Below, one piece after another: positions 18,412-26,878 of a stretch of DNA of 64,000 nucleotides. Origin of the DNA: Cognatundibacterium luofuense (GTDB lineage: Bacteria; Pseudomonadota; Gammaproteobacteria; Burkholderiales; Burkholderiaceae_D); NCBI RefSeq assembly GCF_018139685.1, contig NZ_JAGSPN010000004.1, positions 236,858 through 300,857 of the forward strand. Reading direction: 5' to 3'. Made by a program: the position numbers and the translations under genes. The notes beneath the pieces are model-generated. The model had not been told where the DNA came from and did no database searches. It worked only from the letters and a program-made list of their open reading frames with translations. Each line of letters starts with the position of its first letter. Position 1 is the first letter of the stretch.

Positions 18412-19248
18412 TTACTCGCTGACAAATATCCGGACGAATTCCCATGGTTTCCATTTTTTTATATCGGACACCTGCCCATCTCCCAGTTCGATCAACCGAA
18501 GCTCGCCGGATTGCGCCGTAACGACATCGACAGAAAAAAACGGACTCTCTATTGCTTCGCCAATGTCTTGAACCATTGCAGGAACGATGCCATCGCGTGC
18601 GTATGCCGTTCCCTGAAAAACAAAATATCGCTCTTCGGTTTCCGGTAGTAAGTCTTCGAACTGGCGGATGCAAATTCCGCCTTCGATTGACCCGCGATAT
18701 TGTTCGATCAAGCAAACGATCTCATCAATTTCGCTTGGGACGTTTGCCACAGAACCGCGTTTTGTCGTCAGTGATTTTACGAAATCTTTGACGAAATATG
18801 CTTTCCATTCTTTGTCCCGCACCAGCGCTGTGAAGTCATCGTCTCTCATTGCAAAAATGGTTTCCGGCGTCCATTGAGCACATATTGCATACCATTCTGG
18901 TAAATAATGGCATTGCCGGTACTGAGCAGCATTTGTCATTAACAGTGCGCCAGACGATTGCACTGCTGTTTCCAGCTTCTGATATGTTTCAGGCTGCATC
19001 ATCCAGCCACGATAGACGATCTTTGCATCGGAAGTCAGTGCCGGACGTGTACGAAAAATACCTGCTTCAAAATCCTCAAATGAAAACAATGCACAAGAAA
19101 TTCCGCGCTCACAAGCTGCGGCATATTCGTCTGCGTAGTTTTCATCAACCGTGTTTTTGCTGAACGGATCAGATGGATAAAGCAGATGCATTTTTTGCGA
19201 CTCACTGGGTTGAAAGAATGCCATTATATTGCGGTAGTATTTTTTCAT
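18412..19248 (-). CDS. ATP-grasp domain protein, R2K clade (DUF4343-like)
   Basis: A 278-residue protein resembling the R2K ATP-grasp group. LLYPSDPFSKNTVDENYADE near the start and KIVYRGWMMQPETY are followed by KAYFVKDFVKSLTTKRGS (candidate nucleotide-binding lysines), GGICIRQFEDLLPETEERYF, then FFSVDVVTAQSGELRLIELG with acidic metal-ligand residues, ending in GQVSDIKKW. This clade is predicted to ligate amino acids or modify nucleic acids or peptides, and is common in phages and accessory loci. It stands alone; the start could also be the ATG at residue 9 or 20. No partner gene is visible. Confidence 0.65.
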   Translation of the reverse strand: MKKYYRNIMAFFQPSESQKMHLLYPSDPFSKNTVDENYADEYAAACERGISCALFSFEDFEAGIFRTRPALTSDAKIVYRGWMMQPETYQKLETAVQSSGALLMTNAAQYRQCHYLPEWYAICAQWTPETIFAMRDDDFTALVRDKEWKAYFVKDFVKSLTTKRGSVANVPSEIDEIVCLIEQYRGSIEGGICIRQFEDLLPETEERYFVFQGTAYARDGIVPAMVQDIGEAIESPFFSVDVVTAQSGELRLIELGDGQVSDIKKWKPWEFVRIFVSE

Positions 19249-19314
19249 CTTAGCTTAAACGCAATCTCGGATTATCAGTTCAGTTGCTTTTAACGTGTTC
19301 GAAAGTCAAAAACT

Positions 19315-19677
19315 ATGAAAATCACCGAAACCCGCATCGTTCTGGCTGTTCAAAATCTGTCTGCATCTGTTGCCTATTATCATGATGTACTCGGGCTGGA
19401 GATCGAATTTGACAGCTCCGGCTGGTGTTTTCTGTCGAGGGGTGCATTTTCTGTGATGCTCGGCGAATGTCCGGGTACACCGCCTGCATCGGCGATTGGT
19501 GATCATTCCTATGTCGCTTATTTCGTCGTGGATGATGCGCAGGCTTTATTTCAGGAATTTGCAGCGCGCGCAGTCAGCCTGATCAAGTCGATTACCGATG
19601 AGCCTTGGGGAATGCGCGAATTCGGTATTTGCACGCCGGACGGGCATCGCATGATGTTCGGACAATCGCTGGATTGA
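19315..19677 (+). CDS. VOC (glyoxalase/bleomycin resistance) family protein
   Basis: A 120-residue metal-dependent VOC fold made of two beta-alpha-beta-beta-beta units. It shows TRIVLAVQNLSASVAYYHDVLGLEIEFD at the first unit and the typical ending EPWGMREFGICTPDGHRMMF in the second, with candidate ligands in the DGHRMMFG segment. Function within the superfamily (glyoxalase, dioxygenase or drug binding) cannot be read from the sequence. It is divergent from the ATP-grasp gene with 66 bp between them. Confidence 0.8.
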   Translation: MKITETRIVLAVQNLSASVAYYHDVLGLEIEFDSSGWCFLSRGAFSVMLGECPGTPPASAIGDHSYVAYFVVDDAQALFQEFAARAVSLIKSITDEPWGMREFGICTPDGHRMMFGQSLD

Positions 19678-19862
19678 TCCCGATAAAAACTGCCGCCACT
19701 CATCCCCGCCCTCACCCGTCTAACCCCGCAAATCTGCTGTTCATCACTATCCGTCTTTTTTGCTGTTGCTCATCTGCGTAGACTGCGCAGCTGTTGGCGG
19801 CGGGCGGGTTTTGTTCGCTGCGGTCTGAAAAAATCAATTCAATAAAACACAGCGGGGATGCG

Positions 19863-20993
19863 ATGAAAAAAAGTGTGATGGCGGTTGCTGGTCTGGTAGT
19901 TGCGGGTAGTTTGTCTTTCAGTGCGATGGCTGCGGGGAATTTTCCGGCGGGTCAGTTTGATCCCAGTGGTTTGAAAGGACCTGCGCAAGGGCCGGCGACT
20001 GAGGTGTTTGTACTGGGAACCGCCCATTTATCCGGTTTGCCTGCGACATTTCAGAACAAGTCGCTGAATCTGGTGCTGGATAAACTGGCGGCGTGGAAGC
20101 CGCAGGTGATTGCGATTGAAGCCTTGTCCGGAGCGCAGTGCGATTACATGCGCCACTACCCTGCCCGCTACGCCGATACGGTAAATCGCTTCTGCCCGTC
20201 CACAGAAATCGCCAAAGCCGCTACCGGACGCGATGTGCCTGCGGCAACGGCAGAAATGGAAAGTCTGCTGGCTGCATTGCCTGCACAACCGCCTGCAACG
20301 CAGCGCCGGCAACTGGCTGCCGTGATGTTAGCCGCCGGTGAACCGGCTTCGGCGCTGGTGCAGTGGCTGCATTTGCCGGAAGCGGAACGAAAAGAAGACG
20401 GGATGCTGAATCAGAAACTGGTGGATATGCTGAACCGGATGACCCAGCGCCGTGATGAGAGTTATCAGATTGCCGTACCGCTGGCGGTGAAAATGGGTTT
20501 GCAGCGCGTCTATGCGGTGGATGATCACACAGCCGATCTGGAGTTTGATGCGGCGGAAGAAAAAGCAGCCGGTGAAGCGATTCAGGGTGCATGGAATAAT
20601 CCGGCCAGCGCCAGACGCCGTGAGCTGGATAAGGCGCTGTACGCGAAACTGGATAGCAGCGAAGGCGTGCTGGATTTGTATCTGGCGTATAACGAGCCAT
20701 CCGCTGCGGATCTGATTTTTAAGGGCGATTTCGGTGCGACGATGAATGAGCCCTCCGCAAAACATTATGGCCGCATGTATCTGGGTTACTGGGAAACCCG
20801 CAATCTGCGCATGGTGTCGAATATCCGCGATGTGATGGGCATCACACCGGGCAAGCGCACGCTGGCGATTGTCGGCGCATCGCACAAGCCGTATTACGAA
20901 GCCTATCTGCACATGATGCATGATGTGAAGGTGCATTTCGGGAATGCGGTGCTGAAGGCAAACGCCGGAGCTGATGCTGGTAAGGCGCCGTAA
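19863..20993 (+). CDS. Secreted DUF5694 protein (TraB/TIKI-like fold candidate)
   Basis: A 376-residue protein with a signal peptide (MKKSVMAVAGLVVAGSLSFS followed by AMAAG, cleavage near residue 24). The mature part begins with VFVLGTAHLSGLP and ends with LAIVGASHKPYYEAYL, two blocks typical of DUF5694 and reminiscent of the TraB/TIKI hydrolase superfamily, where the first block carries a catalytic His. The ATG at 19863 is preferred over upstream in-frame codons because it begins the signal peptide and has GGGGA upstream. It is likely periplasmic or outer-membrane associated; function is unknown. Confidence 0.75.
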   Translation: MKKSVMAVAGLVVAGSLSFSAMAAGNFPAGQFDPSGLKGPAQGPATEVFVLGTAHLSGLPATFQNKSLNLVLDKLAAWKPQVIAIEALSGAQCDYMRHYPARYADTVNRFCPSTEIAKAATGRDVPAATAEMESLLAALPAQPPATQRRQLAAVMLAAGEPASALVQWLHLPEAERKEDGMLNQKLVDMLNRMTQRRDESYQIAVPLAVKMGLQRVYAVDDHTADLEFDAAEEKAAGEAIQGAWNNPASARRRELDKALYAKLDSSEGVLDLYLAYNEPSAADLIFKGDFGATMNEPSAKHYGRMYLGYWETRNLRMVSNIRDVMGITPGKRTLAIVGASHKPYYEAYLHMMHDVKVHFGNAVLKANAGADAGKAP

Positions 20994-21432
20994 GCCACAC
21001 TGAGTTTCATCCGTATTCTGCCGTCAGTCGCGGCGTTGAGCGCGACAACGATAGCTTACAGATTTCAACATCACCGGCTGCCACATGGTCTGATGCCATG
21101 TCGCAGCCGGTTTGGTTTTTAATCCAAGCGGATGTAATTGGATGCGGCCGGATGTGATGTGACTGGATATAGCTGCTGATATTTGCTGAAAATTTCAGCA
21201 AATTCCTGCATTTTTTACAGCTTGCATGAGGTTTTTTGTCAGCCCTGCAAACCGGATTTTGTTGCAATCAGGATTGGGTTCGTTTTTTTTACATTCCTGT
21301 ACAAGCTGTTGCGATTTTTGCTGTTTGACAATGATAAACTCAGGCCGTTGTGGCGAAATGTTTGTCTCGGTGCTGTGCACCGGATCTTTTGCTGATGTTT
21401 TTATAATAATTCCAATCCAGGCAAAATTTTTT
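20994..21432. other. Leader region of the NRPS gene with inverted repeat
   Basis: No gene is seen. The 21184-21204 stretch holds TTTGCTGA-AAATT-TCAGCAAA, a perfect 8-bp inverted repeat. Upstream, 21120-21165 contains several reiterated GGATG units. A TATAAT hexamer occurs near 21402, about 30 bp before the NRPS start, without a convincing -35. This could be the NRPS promoter/operator region. Confidence 0.4.
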
Positions 21433-24400
21433 ATGTCTCTGAGCAGTTTGTCGCCCTCTGAACACGCTATTTTGTACGGACCAGATCGTCCGGATTTCTT
21501 ACAGCAGGAATGTCTCGCTGATTTACTCGAAGCTACCGCCGCCCGCAGCCCGGATAAAACCGCGCTGATCGATGGCACACGTTCGCTGACCTATGCTCAG
21601 CTGAATGCACAAGCCGCGGTCATTGCCGCCGGTTTGCTGGCCGCCGGTGCAGGCCCCGGCAAAATCGTCGGTTTATGGATGCCACGCGGAATTGACTTAC
21701 TGGTGGCGCAGGCTGCCATCGCCAAAACCGGTGCGGCATGGCTGCCGATGGATGCTGATGTACCTGCAGAACGGGTACAGGTGTGTCTGGATGATGCGAA
21801 TGCCTGCGGCTTGCTGAGTTCTGCGAGCTTTGCGGCGCAAACCGCGCCGATACAGCAAACGGTCTGGACAGTGGAAGCGCTGGCGCAAACCACGGAATCG
21901 CTCACCCGCCCTGTCGTAGAGGGTAGCGATCCGGCTTATGTGATTTATACCTCCGGCTCTACCGGCAAGCCGAAAGGCATTCTGGTCAGTCAGGCGTCGA
22001 TTTGCCATTTCCTGCGCAGTGAAAATGCGGTGCTGGGCATACGCAGTGATGACAAGGTGTATCAGGGCTTTTCTGTAGCCTTTGATATGTCTTTTGAAGA
22101 AATCTGGATTTCGTATCTGGTCGGCGCGACGTTGTGGATTGCGCCGCGCGAGATTACCGCCGATCCGGACGCCCTGCCCGCTGCGCTGGACGCAGAAAAA
22201 ATCACAGTGTTACATGCAGTGCCAACCTTGCTGGCTTTGTTCACCCGCGATATTCCGTGGCTGCGTCTGATTAATCTGGGCGGTGAAATGTGTCCGGAGA
22301 GTCTGGTCAGTCGCTGGTCTTGCGCTGGCCGCCAGATGTTCAATACCTATGGCCCGACCGAAGCCAGCGTTTCCGCCAGCCTTGCTGCGCTGGAAGCGGG
22401 AAAGCCAGTCACGATTGGTTCAGCATTGCCGAATTATGTGCTGATGGTGGTAGCAACCGAAGGTGAACTGCGTTTGCTGAAACCGGGTGAAACCGGCGAA
22501 CTGTGTATTTCCGGCCCCGGTGTGGCGGTGGGTTATCTCGGCCGTCCTGATCTGACGGAACAAAAATTCCTGCCGAATCCATGGGCGCGTTCTGCGCAGG
22601 AAGCACGTTTATACCGCACTGGTGATCTGGCAGTGATTCAGGAAGATGGTTCCGTGCAATGTCTGGGCCGTGCCGATGATCAGGTCAAAATCCGTGGTTT
22701 TCGCGTAGAGCTCGGTGAAATCGAAAGCTTACTCGCTGCCGAAGCCGGTGTCGGTACGGTGGCCGTGGTGTTGCGCAAAGATGGCGGCATCGATCAGATC
22801 GTGGCATTTTTAGCGCGTGATATCAATGCGGATGCAGCGACCCTGCTGCTGAATAATGCAGAACTGGCTGCGCAACTGCGTCAGCATCTGGCCCAGCGTT
22901 TGCCACCTTACATGGTGCCTTCACGTTTTGAGTGGATGGAAGAAGTTCCGCGTTTAACGTCCGGCAAAATTGACCGCAACACCCTGAAAGCCTTGCTGCT
23001 GGCAGCACAGGCTGCATCCGGCGAATCTGACGTCGCTGAAAATGATGCGGAGCAGGTTTTATTTCCTGCGCTGGCGGCGCTGTTTCCGGGGCAACCCATT
23101 GTGCGCAGCGCGGATTTTTTCCGTGATCTGGGCGGACATTCTTTGCTGGCTGCAAAGCTGGTATCGGCAGTCCGTCAGGATGTGCGCTTTGCCGGTTTAA
23201 AAATCGCGGACATTTATCAGCACCGTCAGGTTGGTGCGATTGCTGCCGCACTGGCAACGCAACAGCGATCAAGCGTGAATGCGACCGTGAAGCCGCGCCG
23301 TATCGCACCTGTCTGGCAGCGTCTGGCCTGTGGTGCTGCGCAAGCGATGGCAACGCCGGTGCTGGTGGCGATTCGCATGATTCAGTGGCTGGCTCCGTTC
23401 TTTGCATATCACTATTTCACCGGCGATCCGGGCGATTCGATTGCGCGGGCGATGGCATTGTCAGTTCTGGTGTTTCTGGGTCTGACGGTCGCAGAGTTTT
23501 TTGTGGCGATGGCCGGTAAATGGCTGATTGCCGGTAACCTGCGTCCGGGTCGTTATCCTTTATGGGGACTGACGTATTTCCGCTGGTGGCTGGCAGATCG
23601 TCTGGTTGAAGCTGCACCGGCGTATATGCTGTCCGGTTCATCACTGTATCGCTGGTGGCTGCGTGCGCTGGGCGCAAAAATCGGGCGTGATGTGAGCATC
23701 GGTTCCATGACAATTCGTGCACCCGGTTTGCTGTGCATCGGCGATGGCGCTTCGGTTGGTAATGCCTGTAATTTCGAAAATGCGCGCGTGGAAAACGGCG
23801 AGCTGGTGCTGGGCGAAATTGTCATGGAAGCGGATTCGTATGTCGGTTCGTATTCCGTTCTGGAAGGCAATACCCGCTTAGAGGCATTCGCTCATCTGGA
23901 TGGCCAGTCTGCGCTGGCTGACGGGCAAACCGTGCCTGCCGGCAGAATCTGGAAAGGTTCTCCGGCGCGGGATGCCGGTGCATTTGACCGCAGCGTGTAT
24001 CCGCCGCGTCCTCCGGTCAGCAATCTGCGTCACACGCTGGAGGCACTGTATTTTGCAGCAGGTGCGCTGCTGGTCGCCGCCTTATTCTTTATGCCGGTAT
24101 TCCCGGTATTTGTGATGATTGACTGGTTCGACAGCCTGGATATTCTGACACTGTTGAATGGCAATGTCGTGATGCTGCAATTGCTGAAGTATTTCCTGCT
24201 GGCCTTCCCTGCTACCGGCGTCCTGATTATCGGCACGGCCTTGTTGTCTGCCTTTATCCGCTGGGCGTTTTTGCCGCGTATGCGTAGTGGCTTGTATCCG
24301 GTACACAGCGTGACTTATTGCGCTAAATGGCTGGTGAATCAGATTCAGGAATCCAGCCTGCACGTGCTGCACGGCGTATATGCGACGGTGTATGCCCCGT

Positions 24401-25452
24401 TCTGGTATCGTCTGCTCGGTGCCAAAGTGGGCAAAGGCGCAGAAATTTCGACAGCGCTGGGCGTAGTGCCGGACATGCTGACGCTGGGCGAAGATACCTT
24501 TATCGCCGATGCGGTGTTGCTGGGTGATGAACAAATCGATTGCGGCTGGATGGAAGTAAAACCAACCGTCGTATCGCGCCGCAGCTTTGTCGGTAACGGT
24601 GCCTACATTCCGGATGGCACGATTCTGCCGGAAGAAGTGCTGATCGGTGTGCATACGGCTGCGCCGGAGAACGACAAAATGCAACCCGGCGATACCTGGC
24701 TGGGCTCTCCGGCGATGCATTTACCTGCACGCGAAGAAGTCAAAGGCTTTCCGGAATCGCTGACGTTTTCACCTTCGGTATTTCGCCGTATCGGACGTGG
24801 TCTGGTAGAAGCGTTCCGGATTATTTCTCCGCATGCTTTAGTCACTGCAGTGGGTTACACCGTAGTGCTGGATCTGATGCCGATGGCGGGTGATGAACGC
24901 TGGACAGAAGTGATTGTGTATCTGATTCTGGCCGGTCTGGCATATGGTTTTGGCTGCTTTGTGTTTGTGCTGGTGCTCAAATGGCTGCTGATCGGGCGTT
25001 ATCGTCAGTCTGCCGTACCGATGTGGACGCCGTTTGTGTGGCTGTCCGAAGCGATTACCAATCTGTACGAAGGCATTGCCGTACCGAACTTCATGCGTTA
25101 TCTGCGCGGCACACCGTGGCTGCCAATGGCGTTTAATCTGCTCGGCGCACGGATCGGTAAAGGGGTGTATATGGATACCACCGATATTACGGAGTTTGAC
25201 TGCGTACACATCGGCGATCACAGTGAAATCAATGCTTTATGCTGTCCGCAAACGCATTTGTTTGAAGACCGCATCATGAAAATTGATCAGGTGGAAATCG
25301 GTTCCGGCGTGTATATGGGGCCGCGCAGTTGCGTGCTGTACAGCGCGCAGGTCGGCGACAATGTGACACTGGGGCCGCTGACACTGGTCATGAAAGGTGA
25401 ATTCATCCCGGCGCAAACCCGCTGGCATGGTTGTCCGGCGGAAGTACTGTAA
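21433..25452 (+). CDS. Pls/PosA-family non-ribosomal peptide synthetase (poly-amino-acid synthetase)
   Basis: A 1339-residue single-module synthetase, close to the length of epsilon-poly-lysine synthetase (about 1320). The adenylation domain (about 20-520) has YTSGSTGKPKG near 172 and RTGDL, with PRLTSGKIDRN at its end. The carrier domain has the phosphopantetheine Ser570 in FFRDLGGHSLLAAK. The rest alternates three membrane parts (about 632-710, 869-950, 1134-1193) with three hexapeptide-repeat-like domains (about 746-850, 994-1100, 1235-1339), the terminal arrangement of this family, which joins identical amino acids iteratively without a thioesterase. By eye the specificity positions read D-M-E-H-I-L-T-V-S-K; the acidic third residue suits a basic amino acid. 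Start at the ATG at 21433, since upstream residues do not fit the family. A terminator follows. Confidence 0.88.
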   Translation: MSLSSLSPSEHAILYGPDRPDFLQQECLADLLEATAARSPDKTALIDGTRSLTYAQLNAQAAVIAAGLLAAGAGPGKIVGLWMPRGIDLLVAQAAIAKTGAAWLPMDADVPAERVQVCLDDANACGLLSSASFAAQTAPIQQTVWTVEALAQTTESLTRPVVEGSDPAYVIYTSGSTGKPKGILVSQASICHFLRSENAVLGIRSDDKVYQGFSVAFDMSFEEIWISYLVGATLWIAPREITADPDALPAALDAEKITVLHAVPTLLALFTRDIPWLRLINLGGEMCPESLVSRWSCAGRQMFNTYGPTEASVSASLAALEAGKPVTIGSALPNYVLMVVATEGELRLLKPGETGELCISGPGVAVGYLGRPDLTEQKFLPNPWARSAQEARLYRTGDLAVIQEDGSVQCLGRADDQVKIRGFRVELGEIESLLAAEAGVGTVAVVLRKDGGIDQIVAFLARDINADAATLLLNNAELAAQLRQHLAQRLPPYMVPSRFEWMEEVPRLTSGKIDRNTLKALLLAAQAASGESDVAENDAEQVLFPALAALFPGQPIVRSADFFRDLGGHSLLAAKLVSAVRQDVRFAGLKIADIYQHRQVGAIAAALATQQRSSVNATVKPRRIAPVWQRLACGAAQAMATPVLVAIRMIQWLAPFFAYHYFTGDPGDSIARAMALSVLVFLGLTVAEFFVAMAGKWLIAGNLRPGRYPLWGLTYFRWWLADRLVEAAPAYMLSGSSLYRWWLRALGAKIGRDVSIGSMTIRAPGLLCIGDGASVGNACNFENARVENGELVLGEIVMEADSYVGSYSVLEGNTRLEAFAHLDGQSALADGQTVPAGRIWKGSPARDAGAFDRSVYPPRPPVSNLRHTLEALYFAAGALLVAALFFMPVFPVFVMIDWFDSLDILTLLNGNVVMLQLLKYFLLAFPATGVLIIGTALLSAFIRWAFLPRMRSGLYPVHSVTYCAKWLVNQIQESSLHVLHGVYATVYAPFWYRLLGAKVGKGAEISTALGVVPDMLTLGEDTFIADAVLLGDEQIDCGWMEVKPTVVSRRSFVGNGAYIPDGTILPEEVLIGVHTAAPENDKMQPGDTWLGSPAMHLPAREEVKGFPESLTFSPSVFRRIGRGLVEAFRIISPHALVTAVGYTVVLDLMPMAGDERWTEVIVYLILAGLAYGFGCFVFVLVLKWLLIGRYRQSAVPMWTPFVWLSEAITNLYEGIAVPNFMRYLRGTPWLPMAFNLLGARIGKGVYMDTTDITEFDCVHIGDHSEINALCCPQTHLFEDRIMKIDQVEIGSGVYMGPRSCVLYSAQVGDNVTLGPLTLVMKGEFIPAQTRWHGCPAEVL

Positions 25453-25496
25453 GCCACCCGCCGCGCCAGTCGTTCTTGTCTGGCGCGCGTGAATGC

Positions 25497-25531
25497 AAAA
25501 ACGGCACCTGTATAGACGGTGCCGTTTTTTT
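25497..25531 (+). terminator. Rho-independent terminator after the NRPS gene
   Basis: ACGGCACC (25501-25508) pairs with GGTGCCGT (25518-25525) and is followed by a T run. The stretch up to 25674 shows nothing else. Confidence 0.9.
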
Positions 25532-25674
25532 ATGCGGTAAGCCTTCAGCGATTCATGAGCAAGTATCAGCTTAGCTTTAGGTTCGGATTCAGCCTCAGTG
25601 TCCGGCAAACATGCGCGGTTAACAACATAACCAGGTACCAGCATGCACAGCCGGAAAACACCATCAGCGCATGA

Positions 25675-25902
25675 TTACCATTTCGCGCAGGACAAAATCA
25701 CCAGCCATTTACGCGCCAGCAAAATTTCCAGATGGCCTGGCTGCACGCCGGTGCTGCAATCCACCAGCGGATTCACCGCATACGGACGCTGACGGAAATC
25801 GCGGCAGACAAATAATTCGCGGCGGCCCAGACGCATAACGAATGCGTTAGGAGATAGTTGCAGGCTGAAGCGGGTATTCAGAGATTGTTCGAGGTATGCC
25901 AT
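25675..25902 (-). CDS. Small hypothetical protein, divergent from imuA
   Basis: A 75-residue protein (MAYLEQSLNTRFSLQLSPNA...) rich in Arg and Leu, with two Cys and one further Cys near the end. I do not recognise a family. ACTGGAGT-type Shine-Dalgarno sequence lies just upstream of the ATG. A near-match to the LexA box lies about 115 bp upstream, in the shared intergenic region with imuA, so co-regulation with the SOS response is possible but unproven. Confidence 0.55.
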   Translation of the reverse strand: MAYLEQSLNTRFSLQLSPNAFVMRLGRRELFVCRDFRQRPYAVNPLVDCSTGVQPGHLEILLARKWLVILSCAKW

Positions 25903-26015
25903 TTTTCAAACTCCAGTAAGGATGCATTGAGATCAGGGATGAACATGCCTTTGAAAAGATCGTTTGCTGCGTGACCGGTGTTGTTCGTCCATGAACAGTA
26001 CTTTAGCACAAACTA

Positions 26016-26031
26016 CTGTATATCCAATCAG
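26016..26031. promoter_or_regulatory. Degenerate LexA-box-like site
   Basis: CTGTATATCCAATCAG matches CTGT-N8-ACAG at 7 of 8 fixed positions. It lies between the 75-residue gene and imuA, nearer to the former. Confidence 0.5.
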
Positions 26032-26146
26032 TATTTTTATCAGTGTCGCATATTTCTGACGTCCGCTGACAGCGCCTCAGAGGGAAAGCCACCTGCCAGC
26101 CCCTGAGAAACTACTGTATTTGAAAATACCGGCAACTGATTTTATA

Positions 26147-26162
26147 CTGTACATACATACAG
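26147..26162. promoter_or_regulatory. LexA (SOS) box of imuA-imuB-dnaE2
   Basis: CTGTACATACATACAG is a perfect CTGT-N8-ACAG operator with an alternating AT-rich centre, ending 19 bp before the imuA ATG. It implies LexA repression and DNA-damage induction of the three-gene cassette. Confidence 0.9.
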
Positions 26163-26181
26163 TATTTATGCCGAGCATATC

Positions 26182-26868
26182 ATGAATTCCCCTGAACAGA
26201 TTCACCCCGCCCTCTGGCGCGCCTCGCAACTGGGTAATGCCCACGGGCGAACGCTGGATTCCGGCTTTCGTATGCTGAACCGCGAATTGCCCGGTCAGGG
26301 CTGGCCGCTGGGGCAGTTGATGGAATTACTGGTTGATGAACCCGGCACGCTGGAATGCCGTCTGCTACTCCCCGCTTTACGCCAGTTAGCGCAGGGTGCG
26401 CTGATGCTGGTAGCGCCGCCGTATGTGCCGCAAATCAGTGGTCTCAGCCATGATGACAACTTCCGTCAGCGGCTGGTCTGGGTCAATCCGGCATTGCTGA
26501 AAGACCGCCTGTGGGCCACGGAACAAATATTGCGTCACCGCAGCAGTGCGGCGGTGCTGTTGTGGGCAGATCAGTTACGCAATGATCAGTTACGCCGTCT
26601 GCATTTACTGGCACAGCAGACCGAAAGCCTGCTGTGTTTAATCCGTCCGATGAGCGTGGCGCAAACGCCTTCGCCAGCCGCGTTGCGCATTGCCGCCCTG
26701 CCCGCTTCATACGGCATGCAAGTGCGTATTCTGAAGCGACGCGGTAAAGCCATGGATGAACATTTGCCGCTGTATCTGCCAGCGCATCCGTATCTGTCGG
26801 ATTTGCAGCACGACCGTCAGCCTGCCGTGGTGCAGCCAGCGCAGCGTGCTTCCCGTTTGCTGCAGTAA
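26182..26868 (+). CDS. imuA: Translesion synthesis accessory protein ImuA
   Basis: A 228-residue RecA-like accessory protein of the ImuA/SulA-like group. It begins with HPALWRASQLG and has RMLNRELPGQGWPLGQLMEL, the stretch that replaces the RecA Walker region, then LMLVAPPYVPQISGL. The family supports the ImuB-DnaE2 mutasome in mutagenic repair. It starts 19 bp after the LexA box, and imuB follows after 10 bp. Length is typical of the proteobacterial form. Confidence 0.88.
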   Translation: MNSPEQIHPALWRASQLGNAHGRTLDSGFRMLNRELPGQGWPLGQLMELLVDEPGTLECRLLLPALRQLAQGALMLVAPPYVPQISGLSHDDNFRQRLVWVNPALLKDRLWATEQILRHRSSAAVLLWADQLRNDQLRRLHLLAQQTESLLCLIRPMSVAQTPSPAALRIAALPASYGMQVRILKRRGKAMDEHLPLYLPAHPYLSDLQHDRQPAVVQPAQRASRLLQ

Positions 26869-26878
26869 ATCCCTGATC

